Assembly (NCBI GenBank): GCA_023401925.1
Contig: JAEXDA010000066.1
Span: 1 to 49,180 of the forward strand
DNA: 49,180 nucleotides
Direction: 5' to 3'
Source: Bacillota bacterium
GTDB taxonomy: Bacteria; Bacillota; UBA4882; UBA8346
The translations under genes were made by a program, and so were the position numbers. The notes below the pieces were generated by a model. It made no database searches, was not told where the DNA came from, and was given only the letters and a program-made list of their open reading frames with translations. Below, one piece after another: positions 34,675 through 44,200 of this stretch; position 1 is the stretch's first letter, and the number at the start of each line of letters is the position of its first letter.

Positions 34675-36475
34675 ATTGTCCTCCTTGCTTGACAGTCATT
34701 TTCGTTGCTATTTTCCAGGCGACCGATTTTTGGTATTCAGCCCACATCGTTTTGTAGATGCCGCCTTTCTTCATCAGCTCCTCGTGGGTCCCTGCTTCCG
34801 CGATTTTTCCACTTTCGATAACTAAGATTCTATCGACATTTTGTACGCTGGTAAGACGATGCGCAATCATCAGCGTTGTTTTGCCCCGGCTAAGCTCTTT
34901 AAGGGCTTTTTGAATTAAATGCTCATTTTCAGGATCTGCAAAGGCCGTGGCTTCATCTAAAAGCACTATCGGCGCATTCTTTACAATCGCCCTGGCAAGC
35001 GCGATTCTTTGCTGTTCTCCTCCTGAAAGATAGGTTCCTTTAGAGCCGATTATCGTATCAAGTCCATCCGGAAAGTTTTCGATAATTTCTCTTGACTGAG
35101 AAAAATCAATGGCTTGATTTATTTCTTCTTCTCCGGGGTTTTCTTTTCCAAAGACGATATTCTCTCGTAATGAACCTTTAAATAGCTTTGTATTTTGAAA
35201 AACAAAGGAAATACTGTCCATCAGTTCTTTTTTAGGAATATCCTTAACATTGACTCCTCCGATTAATACTTCGCCCTCATCAACATCCCAAAAACGAGCG
35301 GCTAGCCTTGCAATAGTGGTTTTCCCGCCTCCGGAAGCTCCGACCAGGGCGATAGTTTCACCTTGGTTTAATTTAAAGCTGATTTTATCGATGGTGCGAT
35401 GGTCGCTTCCTTCATATGAAAACACGACATCCTTAAACTCCAGGCTGTGATTTTTTATGTTTTTCCTGTTTTCTGTATAGCTCATGCTTGGATAAGCTAA
35501 AAGGTTATCTAGTCTGTCAATTGCTTGCTCCGCAATCAAGGTATATTGCTGAAAGTGCATTGATTTCATCAAAAGCGTAGTAAAGATTGGCGATATCAGA
35601 AGGTAAAAGATAAAATTCGCGAGCACCAGGGGAATATTTTCTTCTCTTCCGATTAAAAAAATAGCCATTGGAATTAAAAAAAAGGCGGCAGATTGCATAA
35701 TCACGGTGAAAAAGGACATCGGTTTTCGCCACAGGAGCGTATAAGCGTAAACCATTTCTTTATATTTGATGATGCTGTCATGGAACCGTTTAAAAGAAAA
35801 GATGGTTTGACCGAATGTTTTTACCACCGGGATACCCCGGATATATTCCACTGATTCAGAGCTCATTTCTTCCAAAGAATCATAATACATTTTTTGAAAC
35901 TTTTTGCCTTCTGCACTCATCATGAAACTCATTGTGATAAAGCCTAAAATAATTGGAACAAGAGATGCCAAACCCATTCTCCAGTCTACGGTAAAAATCA
36001 GAACTACCAAAATAATAGGGGAGACGACGCTTCCTGCCATATCCGGGAGCTGGTGCGCTAAAAATGTATGCGTTGTTCCTGCTCCGTCGTTGACAATCTT
36101 GCGTATTTTCCCGCTAGAATGCTGATCGAAAAAACCAAGGGGCATTGCTAGAATTTTTTCCATCCCTACTTTTTGCAGTCCGACCTCGACGTGAAAGGCT
36201 GCAAGATGTGAACTCAAAAGGGCGCCAAAATAGACCGCTATTCCTCCTATTGCGCTTGCAAAGGCAAGCCACGCATAAAAGCTGACATTTGAAACATTAA
36301 TCCCTTGCGGAGCTGATAATATATCACGGGTTATGTACCATACAAGCACAAAAGGCAAGATGTTAAAAACCGCCGAAATTCCCGATAATACTAATGATAA
36401 AGGCAAAAGTACTTTCTTCTTGCCCATATAAGGCGTGAACCTTTTTAAAATAACTTCTTTTTTCTCTTTTGGCAT
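34667..36475 (-). CDS. ABC transporter, fused permease-ATPase (siderophore type, first half)
   Basis: Partner half-transporter (602 aa) with the same layout: six helices, then Walker A GASGGGKTT, Q-loop FQNTKLF, signature LSGGEQQR, Walker B IVLLDEATAFADPE and H-loop AHR. The D-loop reads FADPE where the partner has SLDTE, a difference of the kind common in heterodimers. GGAGG stands before the ATG. The MATE gene ends 34 nt upstream, so MATE and both ABC genes form one operon behind two metalloregulator-type operators. Confidence 0.87.
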   Translation of the reverse strand: MPKEKKEVILKRFTPYMGKKKVLLPLSLVLSGISAVFNILPFVLVWYITRDILSAPQGINVSNVSFYAWLAFASAIGGIAVYFGALLSSHLAAFHVEVGLQKVGMEKILAMPLGFFDQHSSGKIRKIVNDGAGTTHTFLAHQLPDMAGSVVSPIILVVLIFTVDWRMGLASLVPIILGFITMSFMMSAEGKKFQKMYYDSLEEMSSESVEYIRGIPVVKTFGQTIFSFKRFHDSIIKYKEMVYAYTLLWRKPMSFFTVIMQSAAFFLIPMAIFLIGREENIPLVLANFIFYLLISPIFTTLLMKSMHFQQYTLIAEQAIDRLDNLLAYPSMSYTENRKNIKNHSLEFKDVVFSYEGSDHRTIDKISFKLNQGETIALVGASGGGKTTIARLAARFWDVDEGEVLIGGVNVKDIPKKELMDSISFVFQNTKLFKGSLRENIVFGKENPGEEEINQAIDFSQSREIIENFPDGLDTIIGSKGTYLSGGEQQRIALARAIVKNAPIVLLDEATAFADPENEHLIQKALKELSRGKTTLMIAHRLTSVQNVDRILVIESGKIAEAGTHEELMKKGGIYKTMWAEYQKSVAWKIATKMTVKQGGQYA

Positions 36476-36509
36476 ACTATGAATCCTCCTTCAATTGGTC
36501 TTAACTAAA

Positions 36510-37868
36510 TCACGCGGCCTTTTGACTAAGCTTTGTCTTGCCCATCCGCCGGTATTCCGCAGCCAGCATCATTAAGCCCAGTAGAAATACAATACCGTCG
36601 GCCAAAGGCATGGACGCCCAAACGCCATAAATGTTCATCCATCGCGGCAACAAAATGGCCAATGGAATAAATAGTCCAATCTGCCGCAAAATCACCAATA
36701 CACTGGCCTTTCCGCCTTGTCCCATCGCTTGAAAAAAAGTAATCGCCATGATCAACGCGCCCGACACCGGAAAAATGCTATACATCAACCTAAAGCAGTT
36801 CACTCCCTGCGCCACAATGGAAGCATCCTTGATAAACATTGCCAGCATCGCGGCTGGGGCCAGTTGAATGGGAATCCAAAAACATAACGCCAGAACCGTA
36901 GCACCGAGCATAAAGATATTCGTCGATTTTTTTACCCTTTCATAGAATCCGGCACCAAAATTGGTCCCCGCTACCGGCTGCAATCCTTGACTCATTCCCC
37001 AAAGAGGGATGAAGGAAAAAGCCTGGATGCGCGTGGACGCCCCAATTAAAATGATTTGTGTAGCGCCGCCGTAACGGGAGGCTACATTGTAAAGCACTGT
37101 CTGCTGGATGAAGAACAACACCTGCATCAGCATTGCCGACACGCCTACCGCCAAAATCTCCGGCAATAGTTCGGTGGCAATTCTAATGCCGTGGAAACGG
37201 ACAACCTCACTCTTTTTCAGGAAGTAGACCAACGTGATCGCAGCCTGGATCGTTTGGGCTAATACGGTGGCAATGGCCGCACCCTCAATTCCGTAATCGC
37301 CCAAAGCCATAATCAACAATGGAGCAAGAATGATATTGATAATCGCTCCGATAGCCATAAAGATCATGGCTTTTTTCATCAAACCTTCCGCCCGCATAAT
37401 CATATTGGCGCTCTGGGCAAAATTCACAAATATCGATCCGATAAAGACAACGCGCAGATACCTGACTGCCAATTCAAGAATTTCGCCCTTCGCGCCGGTG
37501 ATGGAAAGCAATTCCCTCGCAAAGATTAACATAACTATCGTCGTAAGGATCGATAATATTGAAACGAGCGCCGACAGATTGCCCATAATCTTATCAACAG
37601 TCTGCGTGTCTTTTTTACCAATAGCTCTGGACAATACAGACGCGGAACCGATTCCGATCAACGTGGCAATCCCGCTATTAATCAGCGTAAAGGGATAAGC
37701 TACGGAAATCGCCCCCATCGCCATCACGCCAATTAGTTGTCCCACATAAACCGCATCCACAAAAGAATATAAACCGATTACCATCATTCCGATAATTGCC
37801 GGTATGGACAGCTTAAACATCAATTTTACAGGACTTTTTTCCAGTAATTCAGTTCGTGTTTCACTCAT
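36510..37868 (-). CDS. MATE family efflux transporter (MepA-like)
   Basis: Twelve-helix MATE transporter of 452 aa with two homologous halves. Signature parts include PAIIGMMVIGLYSFVDAVYVG and, in the second half, QGLQPVAGTNFGAG. MATE pumps export cations, drugs or small metabolites against sodium or proton; in iron cassettes some export siderophores. GGGGA precedes the ATG at 37868; an ATG eight codons earlier (37892) is less likely. It is the first gene of the operon with the two ABC half-transporters, and sites at 37939 and 38027 lie upstream. Confidence 0.88.
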   Translation of the reverse strand: MSETRTELLEKSPVKLMFKLSIPAIIGMMVIGLYSFVDAVYVGQLIGVMAMGAISVAYPFTLINSGIATLIGIGSASVLSRAIGKKDTQTVDKIMGNLSALVSILSILTTIVMLIFARELLSITGAKGEILELAVRYLRVVFIGSIFVNFAQSANMIMRAEGLMKKAMIFMAIGAIINIILAPLLIMALGDYGIEGAAIATVLAQTIQAAITLVYFLKKSEVVRFHGIRIATELLPEILAVGVSAMLMQVLFFIQQTVLYNVASRYGGATQIILIGASTRIQAFSFIPLWGMSQGLQPVAGTNFGAGFYERVKKSTNIFMLGATVLALCFWIPIQLAPAAMLAMFIKDASIVAQGVNCFRLMYSIFPVSGALIMAITFFQAMGQGGKASVLVILRQIGLFIPLAILLPRWMNIYGVWASMPLADGIVFLLGLMMLAAEYRRMGKTKLSQKAA

Positions 37869-37938
37869 TGGATGTCCCCTATCTCTTTTCAAAATTGATT
37901 TCCAAAAACCAGGTCTTTTCCTTGAGCGCCTCCTTATT

Positions 37939-37954
37939 GTTAGTAGAGACTAAC
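37939..37954. promoter_or_regulatory. Metalloregulator-type operator, site 2
   Basis: GTTAGTAGAGACTAAC, the same 6-4-6 palindrome, 71 bp upstream of the MATE start. Confidence 0.7.
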
Positions 37955-38026
37955 TTTGCGCAAACGGTAAACCCGTAGACTTTCTAAAACTGCATTTACG
38001 ATCCCCATTTTTTCTATATACGTCTC

Positions 38027-38041
38027 AAGTTAGACTAACTT
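38027..38041. promoter_or_regulatory. Metalloregulator-type operator, site 3 (short spacing)
   Basis: AAGTTAG-A-CTAACTT, a perfect 15-bp palindrome with the same half-sites but only one central base. The inner part is close to the DtxR/IdeR core GTTAGgCTAAC. It lies upstream of the MATE-ABC operon. Confidence 0.65.
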
Positions 38042-38220
38042 TTGAATTCAAAAAAATTTGTAGCGCATTGGGGGGACCAAAATAAAATATAAAGACCAAA
38101 CGTCCTCATTCTGACAACCTGCTTAAATCCATTTGTTATGGATTTAAAATTCTTTTCCATCCTGCAGTAAGAAATTGTCGCAGACTTTCAATATAGCTGT
38201 CTGCCGCATCCTTAACCATA

Positions 38221-38409
38221 TCATGCTTTAACGGCAATCATCGTGTCTCTGCCGTATACGAGGAGCGGATGCTTTTTCTGGTTTTGAATAACCTCGATCA
38301 CACTGCCTATCGTAAGTCCAATAGAGGTAATGCGATTTAAGAACCGGGAGCCGCCAACAATGGAAGTAATCCTGCCCCTTTCCCCGCTCTTTACTGCGCT
38401 CAATCTCAT
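38221..38409 (-). CDS. feoA: FeoA-domain protein
   Basis: A 62-aa SH3-like FeoA protein (MRLSAVKSGERGRITSIVG...). The family pattern L-x2-(V/L)-x2-G-x2-(G/A)-x-(I/V) is clear, as are GLTIGSVIEVIQ and the end GRDTMIAVKA. FeoA assists the ferrous iron permease FeoB, but no feoB follows here. The next stretch, 38220 to 37869, holds only operators and a 23-codon frame. I use the ATG at 38409 with AAAGGAGAG at 8 nt, not the 24-codon longer form. A 46-bp palindrome containing a metal operator lies 60 bp upstream. Confidence 0.88.
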   Translation of the reverse strand: MRLSAVKSGERGRITSIVGGSRFLNRITSIGLTIGSVIEVIQNQKKHPLLVYGRDTMIAVKA

Positions 38410-38468
38410 GAACAACTCTCCTTTCCCAATAAATCTCAGAAGGGCACCGGGTTGCGATTTCCCTCTTA

Positions 38469-38514
38469 AATACAATAGCATTAGTTAGGCGTGCCTAACT
38501 AATGCTATTGTATT
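38469..38514. promoter_or_regulatory. 46-bp near-perfect palindrome with metalloregulator operator, site 4
   Basis: Arms 38469-38490 and 38493-38514 are exact 22-bp reverse complements around a GT centre. The middle is TTAGTTAGGCGTGCCTAACTAA, split here as TTAGTTAGGC / GT / GCCTAACTAA, so it contains GTTAG-N6-CTAAC and the DtxR-like TTAGG-N4-CCTAA. It sits between the AraC gene end and feoA. It has no T-run, so it is more an operator (perhaps for two stacked dimers) than a terminator. Confidence 0.8.
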
Positions 38515-38568
38515 ATCCGGCAAATATATTTTCCGCTCCAAAAAGCCCTGACTGCTCCAAAAGGACAA

Positions 38569-39516
38569 TTACTTTTTACGGTATTCTCCCGGTGTCCGTC
38601 CCATGATCTCTTTAAAGGCCACGGAAAACTTACCGGGGTTTTCGTAACCCACCATCCCGGCAATCTCCGCAATGGTGAGAGAGGTGTCTTGCAACATTTT
38701 TGCGGCTGCTTGCATTCGATATTCCCGGCGAAATGCATAAACCGTTTTTCCATGGATGGCCTTAAAACAGTTTTTTAAACCAGTAGGACTGATTTCGTGC
38801 TCCACGGCCAGCTCCTTAAGGGTGATGTCTTTATCCAGGGAGGTGGTCAGGTGTTCCCGTACGCGCTTTACCTTTTGGACATGCTCGCCCGAGAAGTAAG
38901 GCGATATTTCAAAGGTATCAAGCGGTGATAAAACACTGAGAATCAGTAAAAGTTCCAGTATTTTCAGACGCAGATACCCCATTTGGATTTTGGTGTCTAC
39001 CGTATAAATCTCCTCGAAGATATGCTCAATGTTAACAGGAGCCTTTACAACCAGACAACGGTTATGAGGGCAAAGTTTTTCACGCAGCGCGCCCAGATCG
39101 ATCATAACGCCGTCCAATCCATGTTCAAGGTTATCTTGGGCTACCCGGATGTCAATGATGACCGACGCGCCTTGATAGACTTCCAACGGAAATCTGGGAC
39201 AATTCGTCTGATTTTCCAGCATATTTACCGCCAGATCGCCCTCACCCAAATATGCGTATGAACCTCGCTTAAATTCACATTCAAAACGTCCCCTGCGGCA
39301 GTGGTTAATTTCCATGATATCCGGCAACGGTTTCACCATTTGAGGGCAGGTTGATGCATAAAAATCATTGTAAATCAGTTCAACTCCGGGGAACAGCTTA
39401 AGGACGGTCATTGTCCCTTTGCAGCAATCGGTGCTATAGATGGTTTTATCACCGTTTTGTTTCTGTATCCTTACACCCTGCCCATAGAGTTCTTTTTCTC
39501 GCGGTGTCGCTGTCAT
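38569..39516 (-). CDS. AraC-family transcriptional regulator (PchR/YbtA-like)
   Basis: Regulator of 315 aa. An N-terminal ligand-binding part of about 210 residues contains IYNDFYAS, MEINHCRRGRFECEF and EGDLAVNML, as in PchR-like regulators that sense siderophores. The last 100 residues are the AraC double helix-turn-helix (LKELAVEHEISPTGLKNCFK and IAEIAGMVGYENPGKFSVAFK). I use the ATG at 39516 after GAAGGAAG; the frame can extend 17 codons. Between two metalloregulator-type boxes and next to FeoA and the ABC pair, it probably activates siderophore uptake when iron is low. Confidence 0.88.
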   Translation of the reverse strand: MTATPREKELYGQGVRIQKQNGDKTIYSTDCCKGTMTVLKLFPGVELIYNDFYASTCPQMVKPLPDIMEINHCRRGRFECEFKRGSYAYLGEGDLAVNMLENQTNCPRFPLEVYQGASVIIDIRVAQDNLEHGLDGVMIDLGALREKLCPHNRCLVVKAPVNIEHIFEEIYTVDTKIQMGYLRLKILELLLILSVLSPLDTFEISPYFSGEHVQKVKRVREHLTTSLDKDITLKELAVEHEISPTGLKNCFKAIHGKTVYAFRREYRMQAAAKMLQDTSLTIAEIAGMVGYENPGKFSVAFKEIMGRTPGEYRKK

Positions 39517-39660
39517 TTTTATTCTTCCTTCACTCAATATATTTCTCTTTGCTTTTAAAGAAATCAATCAAAACTGGATTGATTCGCTCCGCGGAGCTGT
39601 TCTCTTAGTTTTCTGATAAGGTCTTCCTTTTTAAGAGCAGAATAAACGCAGATACTCTAG

Positions 39661-39678
39661 AGTTAGTTCAAACTAACT
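39661..39678. promoter_or_regulatory. Metalloregulator-type operator, site 5
   Basis: AGTTAGTT-CA-AACTAACT, perfect 8-bp arms, 145 bp upstream of the AraC gene start. The rest of the 39517-39845 intergenic stretch shows nothing else I can name. Confidence 0.7.
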
Positions 39679-39845
39679 TATTTGCCGAAAAAATCCCTTT
39701 TATGAATTCTTACTACCAGGTCGATTATGCCGTTAGAATTAGACATCTGGGCGGCCTCAACCCAGCGGAACCTACCTTTCATCACGTCCGGGCTAGGGTT
39801 TACCAATAAAATTTCCTCAACCCATAACCATCTATGCTTAACCGT

Positions 39846-40111
39846 TCACGCCCCTAAATTCCGGTGTTCCGTGACATCGAGCGTCTACAGCTTGCTTTTG
39901 CCCAACCGTCAGAAAGCAATGACCGTAAGGGCCAGCAATGCCAACGGGTCACGCAGGCCAGCATTTTACCGCGAAATTCTTCCCCGCCGTCCATGCGCAG
40001 CAGAGTCCCATAATCTCCGGATCTTAAAGTGGAAAGCGCTATCTCGCGCGTTTCACAACATCCATGCCGGTTGTATTGGGCTAAACCAGTTTTTTCTGCT
40101 TCAGAATTCAT
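39846..40111 (-). pseudogene. Decayed FeoA-like gene
   Basis: From an ATG at 40111 the minus frame reads ...REIALSTLRSGDYGTLLRMDGGEEFRGKMLA, which has the FeoA pattern (L-x2-L-x2-G-x2-G-x-(I/L)-x-x-(I/M)-DGG-x2-F-x2-(K/R)-L-x-A-(M/L)-G). The frame then shifts. RLGKSKL and LDVTEHRNLGA appear in another frame, separated by stops, and would be the C-terminal FeoA strands. Two metalloregulator-type boxes lie just upstream (40128, 40166), as for the intact feoA. Confidence 0.6.
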
Positions 40112-40127
40112 CTGCTTTTAATAAATT

Positions 40128-40143
40128 GTTAGTTTAACCTAAC
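40128..40143. promoter_or_regulatory. Metalloregulator-type operator, site 6
   Basis: GTTAG-TTTAAC-CTAAC, 17 bp upstream of the decayed FeoA-like gene. Confidence 0.65.
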
Positions 40144-40165
40144 TTATTAATAAAATAAATCCTCT

Positions 40166-40181
40166 GTTAGTTTAAGCTAAC
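40166..40181. promoter_or_regulatory. Metalloregulator-type operator, site 7
   Basis: GTTAG-TTTAAG-CTAAC, centred 38 bp from site 6, upstream of the same decayed gene. Confidence 0.65.
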
Positions 40182-40237
40182 TTCAATTCAAATTCTACCT
40201 TCTTCCCAAAAGATTGTCAATCGATTAATAGTTATAC

Positions 40238-40654
40238 TTAAGTTGGATATATTCGCTTATCAGCACAAAGTGAATAGTGATGATTCCTATGTCCTCGGCC
40301 CATCAAGCGATGTCCATGTTCACAAGAGAGGTTTTCCTTGGCCATTTTTTTAAGTTCCTGCCACCGAAAACTCACTGATAAAGTACGGTTTCTATTGGAA
40401 CGGGTACACTGATCCTGGAGCGGGCAAGCAGTACAATCTTTTGAATGGTAAACACGATACTCGATTTCAAATCCGGTTTTAGATTGATCTTGTTGAGTTT
40501 CAAGATAGTATAATTTTCTTCCGGCGGGACAGATGAATTGAGCGTCTTCCTTATTATACCATTTGCAAACTGCCTTGTCTGTTTGGAAAACGTTTTTACA
40601 CAGGCTGATGTGATACTTGCATATCCATTTTGTATGTGCTAAACTTTGGGCCAT
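40238..40654 (-). mobile_element. IS1182-family transposase fragment
   Basis: A 138-codon frame matching the C-terminal part of IS1182-type DDE transposases: KAVCKWYNKEDAQFICPAG, the ETQQ...TGFEIEYRVY stretch and the Cys-rich CTACPLQDQCTRS. The N-terminal two thirds, with the first catalytic Asp residues, are missing. The end after CEHGHRLMG does not match the expected VFGxIK part, so both ends are broken. No complete terminal inverted repeats flank it. It lies between the iron region and the tRNA-linked island and is probably inert. Confidence 0.75.
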
Positions 40655-40810
40655 GGAACTTCACCTTTCATTTGTTTTGTTGATGACTTGAACACCATCA
40701 TTTTAACAAATACCTGCGGTTCCTTTGCTTAAGCGTTTAATCCCACTTCACATAGCGGGCGGTTTTTTGTTTCAGGTGTTTTCACACCTGAAACCTGCTG
40801 AAGCATAAAC

Positions 40811-40835
40811 AAAAAACTCGCCTTTTAAGCGAGTT
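40811..40835 (-). terminator. Terminator downstream of the tRNA-Ala fragment
   Basis: AACTCGC/GCGAGTT stem with a 7-nt loop, followed on minus by TTTTTT. It lies 16 nt past the tRNA 3' end, as expected for the original tRNA transcript. A second stem (GTTTCAGGTG/CACCTGAAAC) lies at about 40769-40794. Confidence 0.7.
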
Positions 40836-40850
40836 TCAGTTTGTTTTAGA

Positions 40851-40908
40851 TGGTGGACCTGAAGGGAATCGAACCCTTGACCTCTTGAATGCCATTCAAG
40901 CGCTTTCC
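40851..40908 (-). other. 3' fragment of tRNA-Ala(GGC), probable att site
   Basis: On minus the anticodon arm CTTGA-ATGGCAT-TCAAG (anticodon GGC), the T-arm AAGGG-TTCGATT-CCCTT and a 3' end ...GGTCCACCA are intact. The D-arm and 5' acceptor strand are absent: the sequence upstream is unrelated AT-rich DNA. This is what an integrative element leaves at its far end when it inserts into a tRNA gene. The element would lie to the right (above 40908) and the old chromosome to the left. Confidence 0.8.
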
Positions 40909-40922
40909 GATTTTTCCCGTTT

Positions 40923-41063
40923 ATAGGCGTTCATACAAGTTTTAAAACACCTGTAAAATGACTTATTGTTAAAAATTGTAATGAAAAATAGTTCCTCAAA
41001 ATTTCTCAAGATTCGTAGATAATAGTAGGAAAATAGTAGGGGGCTGTCAAGGACACTTTTTTA
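40923..41063. repeat. Integrative-element junction segment, copy A
   Basis: Noncoding segment beginning TAGGCGTTCATACAAG and containing direct repeats of AATAGTAGG, like integrase arm-binding sites. It is homologous to copy B at 44611-44746, with both following a tRNA fragment. The remaining gap 40655-41252 contains no gene. An inverted repeat GGGGCTGTC/GACAGCCCC spans 41040-41110 and resembles IS ends. Confidence 0.65.
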
Positions 41064-41252
41064 ATTAACTCCACGGAGAGCTATGTCCATTCCTTTTTTG
41101 GGACAGCCCCGAACCTTTTTATTTGCCCTTCGAACCATTATTCGTCATCATTATTATGGTTTCAGCATGCCTTGAGTTTATAAAAAAGATGCCGGATTAA
41201 CCTGGTGGGGCCTTAGCGGCACGATATATTTCAGAAACAATCGCGGTTTTTC

Positions 41253-44200
41253 TCAAGGTGAACAATATATTTTAAGTTTAGCCCCAATTGATGACACCGC
41301 ACTCCATGTTGATTGTAGTAAATATATAGCTTGAACAGCTTCTGGCTCAGGGTTGTCTTTGTTTTGCTGCTGTTCAAATTTACTCTTTGAGAAGCCTTTA
41401 CCTAGGAAGATTAATACTTCCCTTGAAGCTGTCGGGTCACAAAGAGTCGATCTGATTCTCCCCCATATAGCGCTAGCAGAACCGGTTCCTAGTCTTATTC
41501 TATGCCTAACTACTCCGAGATCGCCACCTTTCCAAGCTCCATTCCAAAGTTTAATGTTAGGCGGTAGTTTGTCAGAATATATATTTAGATAGTCCAAGTT
41601 TTTTATCGCTTGGGAACAAACTACGTGAAAACTTGATGCGGATAATACCGTTCGGGTAGCATTAACTTTAGCATGCATAAAAATTACTCTTTTATTATTA
41701 GTATCAACTCCAATAAAATCTGCGATTTCACTTTGCATATCGTCGCATATTAAGATATCAAGACCTCTTAGTTCGTTTTCAAGATTCGTTCCGACACCTA
41801 AAGTATCGATTAGGTTAAAAACGGAATCGTTTGTCCATCCTGAACCGTCCGGTTTACCTGTTCCCTTTTCACTAGCTATATTATCTAATACTTTGAGAGG
41901 ATGTAAGATTCGAGATAGTTCTAACTTTTTTTGATTTGTTTTCCCACCTAACGGAAGCCTTGGTTTATAAAACCGGGAATGAGCATAAATATAACCTTCT
42001 GATTTTGGAATAATTCTGAATGACTGAGAACGATTAAGATATGCAATAAGATTATCAGTTACTTTACCGTTACTGTCTCTCTTAACAAAAGCATTCTCCA
42101 ACATATAAGAACCCAGTTTATATACTTTTTTTTCTCTATCGAAATTTATTTCCACAATATAAGTTACATCGTTAATTAATACTCGAAATTCTCCGCTATT
42201 AATATTATAACAGAGTTCATCCATAACTAACTCGTTTTCTCCATTAGTAGTTGTGTAATTAGTTATTACATCATCTATATCAAAAAGTATACTGATAGGT
42301 GTACAATCTTTTGGAGCATCCGAGAACGCTGCATATCGTTCAAACGTAGTTATCTTTTCTTTATCTCCTATATCTAATATGTGAGCAATACTATCTATCC
42401 AATTAATGTAATGCTCATAGCCTTGAGTCTGTTCTGATTCATCCGAAATACGGCTGCGGGAAAAACCCACATATCGCCTAATATATTCTTTATCTTGCGT
42501 TGCAGTATATCCCAATGCATTACTGCAAAAATGAATGTGGTCTGTTAATCCTGGAGCCGTTTCGTCAATAGAGTATGCTTGCATTACTCGACGCCTTATA
42601 CTATGCTTTCCCAAATCGCTGTTCATTAATGATATTAGCGTCAATCGTGTTGTTTTATCGCTAAACAACCTTTCAAGTCTATTTGGTTCCACTTTGTTCG
42701 AGTTTTCTATTAAATAGCCCGGAGTCATTCCATGCGTATCATAGAAAAAAAGATGATTATTTACTCTCCTATAAATTGAATAGCCAACTCTAAACTCTAA
42801 TAAACAGTCGGATATCAATAAAGGAGAATTCATATAGCTTATATATCCTATTATGCAGGTGTTTTTATCTGGGTTACTAATCGATCGGATATCTATATCC
42901 GACTTTTCCCAGCTGTCTTCAAGCGATTTTTTCAGTTCTTCTAACGAAAATTCATTTGCAATCTCATATACATTGCATTTCTTTTTATATTTAAACATTT
43001 GGTATGCTTGATCTGAGTTTGCATCAAAACGCCTGCGATAATTTCCTTCAAAATATAAATATTCGGGTTGAAGATTAACATAACCTTCGAATATTGTCCT
43101 TACCTCAAACTTTCTTGGATTACTCTCATAGTCTCTTTCATACCTACAATACCCTCTCCAAAATGCACTTTGCATATATTGGCTGTTCGAAAAAACATAA
43201 GCTGACTGACCATCCAATAACCTTGGGTTGCGGACAATACGTCCAATTTGTTGGACTAACATCCGCGCGTTTCGAAAAGGTTGGTAAATCGCTAGTAAGC
43301 AAAAAGAAGGATTATCAATCCCTTCAACAAGTTTAAGTTGGTGGACCCAAAATATTATATCAGTTTCATCTGGATTTGGGACATTTTTATAACTTCCAGC
43401 TGATTCTGAATTCGAAAATCTTTCATGGATGGCAATTGCACTTTCGCCCTTTGTCTTTATTAGGCTTGCAATTACTTTTACTTCATCCGAGGTTTCACAA
43501 CGAACAATAACCCGAGGTTGATCAATGTCGGTAGGCTTTAAAGTCTGGAATTCATTGTGATAAAACGCTAACAAAGAATCTACAAACGCCTCTGGGGATT
43601 GCTCGATCTTCTCTTCTTTAAAAACGACTTCCCTAATTATTCTGTCGTTAACAGCTTCATGATGAGAATAAACGAAAATATGGTTAGGGTCTACATTAAA
43701 TACTTTATGATCGTTTCTGTATGGCGTTGCTGTGAAAAGTATAGTTGGTTTTTGAAGGTTGCGAATAGCTTTAGCCCACTCTGGCGAGGGTTCTCTATGC
43801 CCCTCATCAACTATAACCGCTGAAATTAGTCTTTGTAACTCGCTGTATTTTTCTGGGTATTTATTAAAAAGTATTTGGAGTGTCTGAATCGTACATACAA
43901 AAATCTTGGTTACTTCTCTTTCAAAACTTAGATCTAATGTGATTGGCTTAAACCTAACTAGTTTTTTGTTGAATTGGTTTGGGTCAACTCCAATTCTATC
44001 CCAAAAACGTTTCTCGATATCATTTGCAATTTGTTTTCTTAATGCTACCCAAGGAGTTATAACCAACACGCATTTAACTTCTTCAAAGCATTGTGATATG
44101 ACTGCAATTACTCCACTTTTCCCCGTACCAGTGGGCATTCTAACTAAGGCTGCACCTCTTGAATTTGAAGTAAAATATTTCCTAGCCATATCAAGTGCAT

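Noticed and set aside
38140..38219. Short frame directly after feoA as a feoB start
   Set aside because: Only 23 codons, no GTPase motif and no ribosome binding site.
40851..40908. Functional tRNA-Ala gene
   Set aside because: D-arm and 5' acceptor strand are missing; only the 3' part is present.
41040..41110. Complete MITE with GGGGCTGTC ends
   Set aside because: The left end is part of the segment shared with the second island junction, so the pairing may be chance; kept only as a note.
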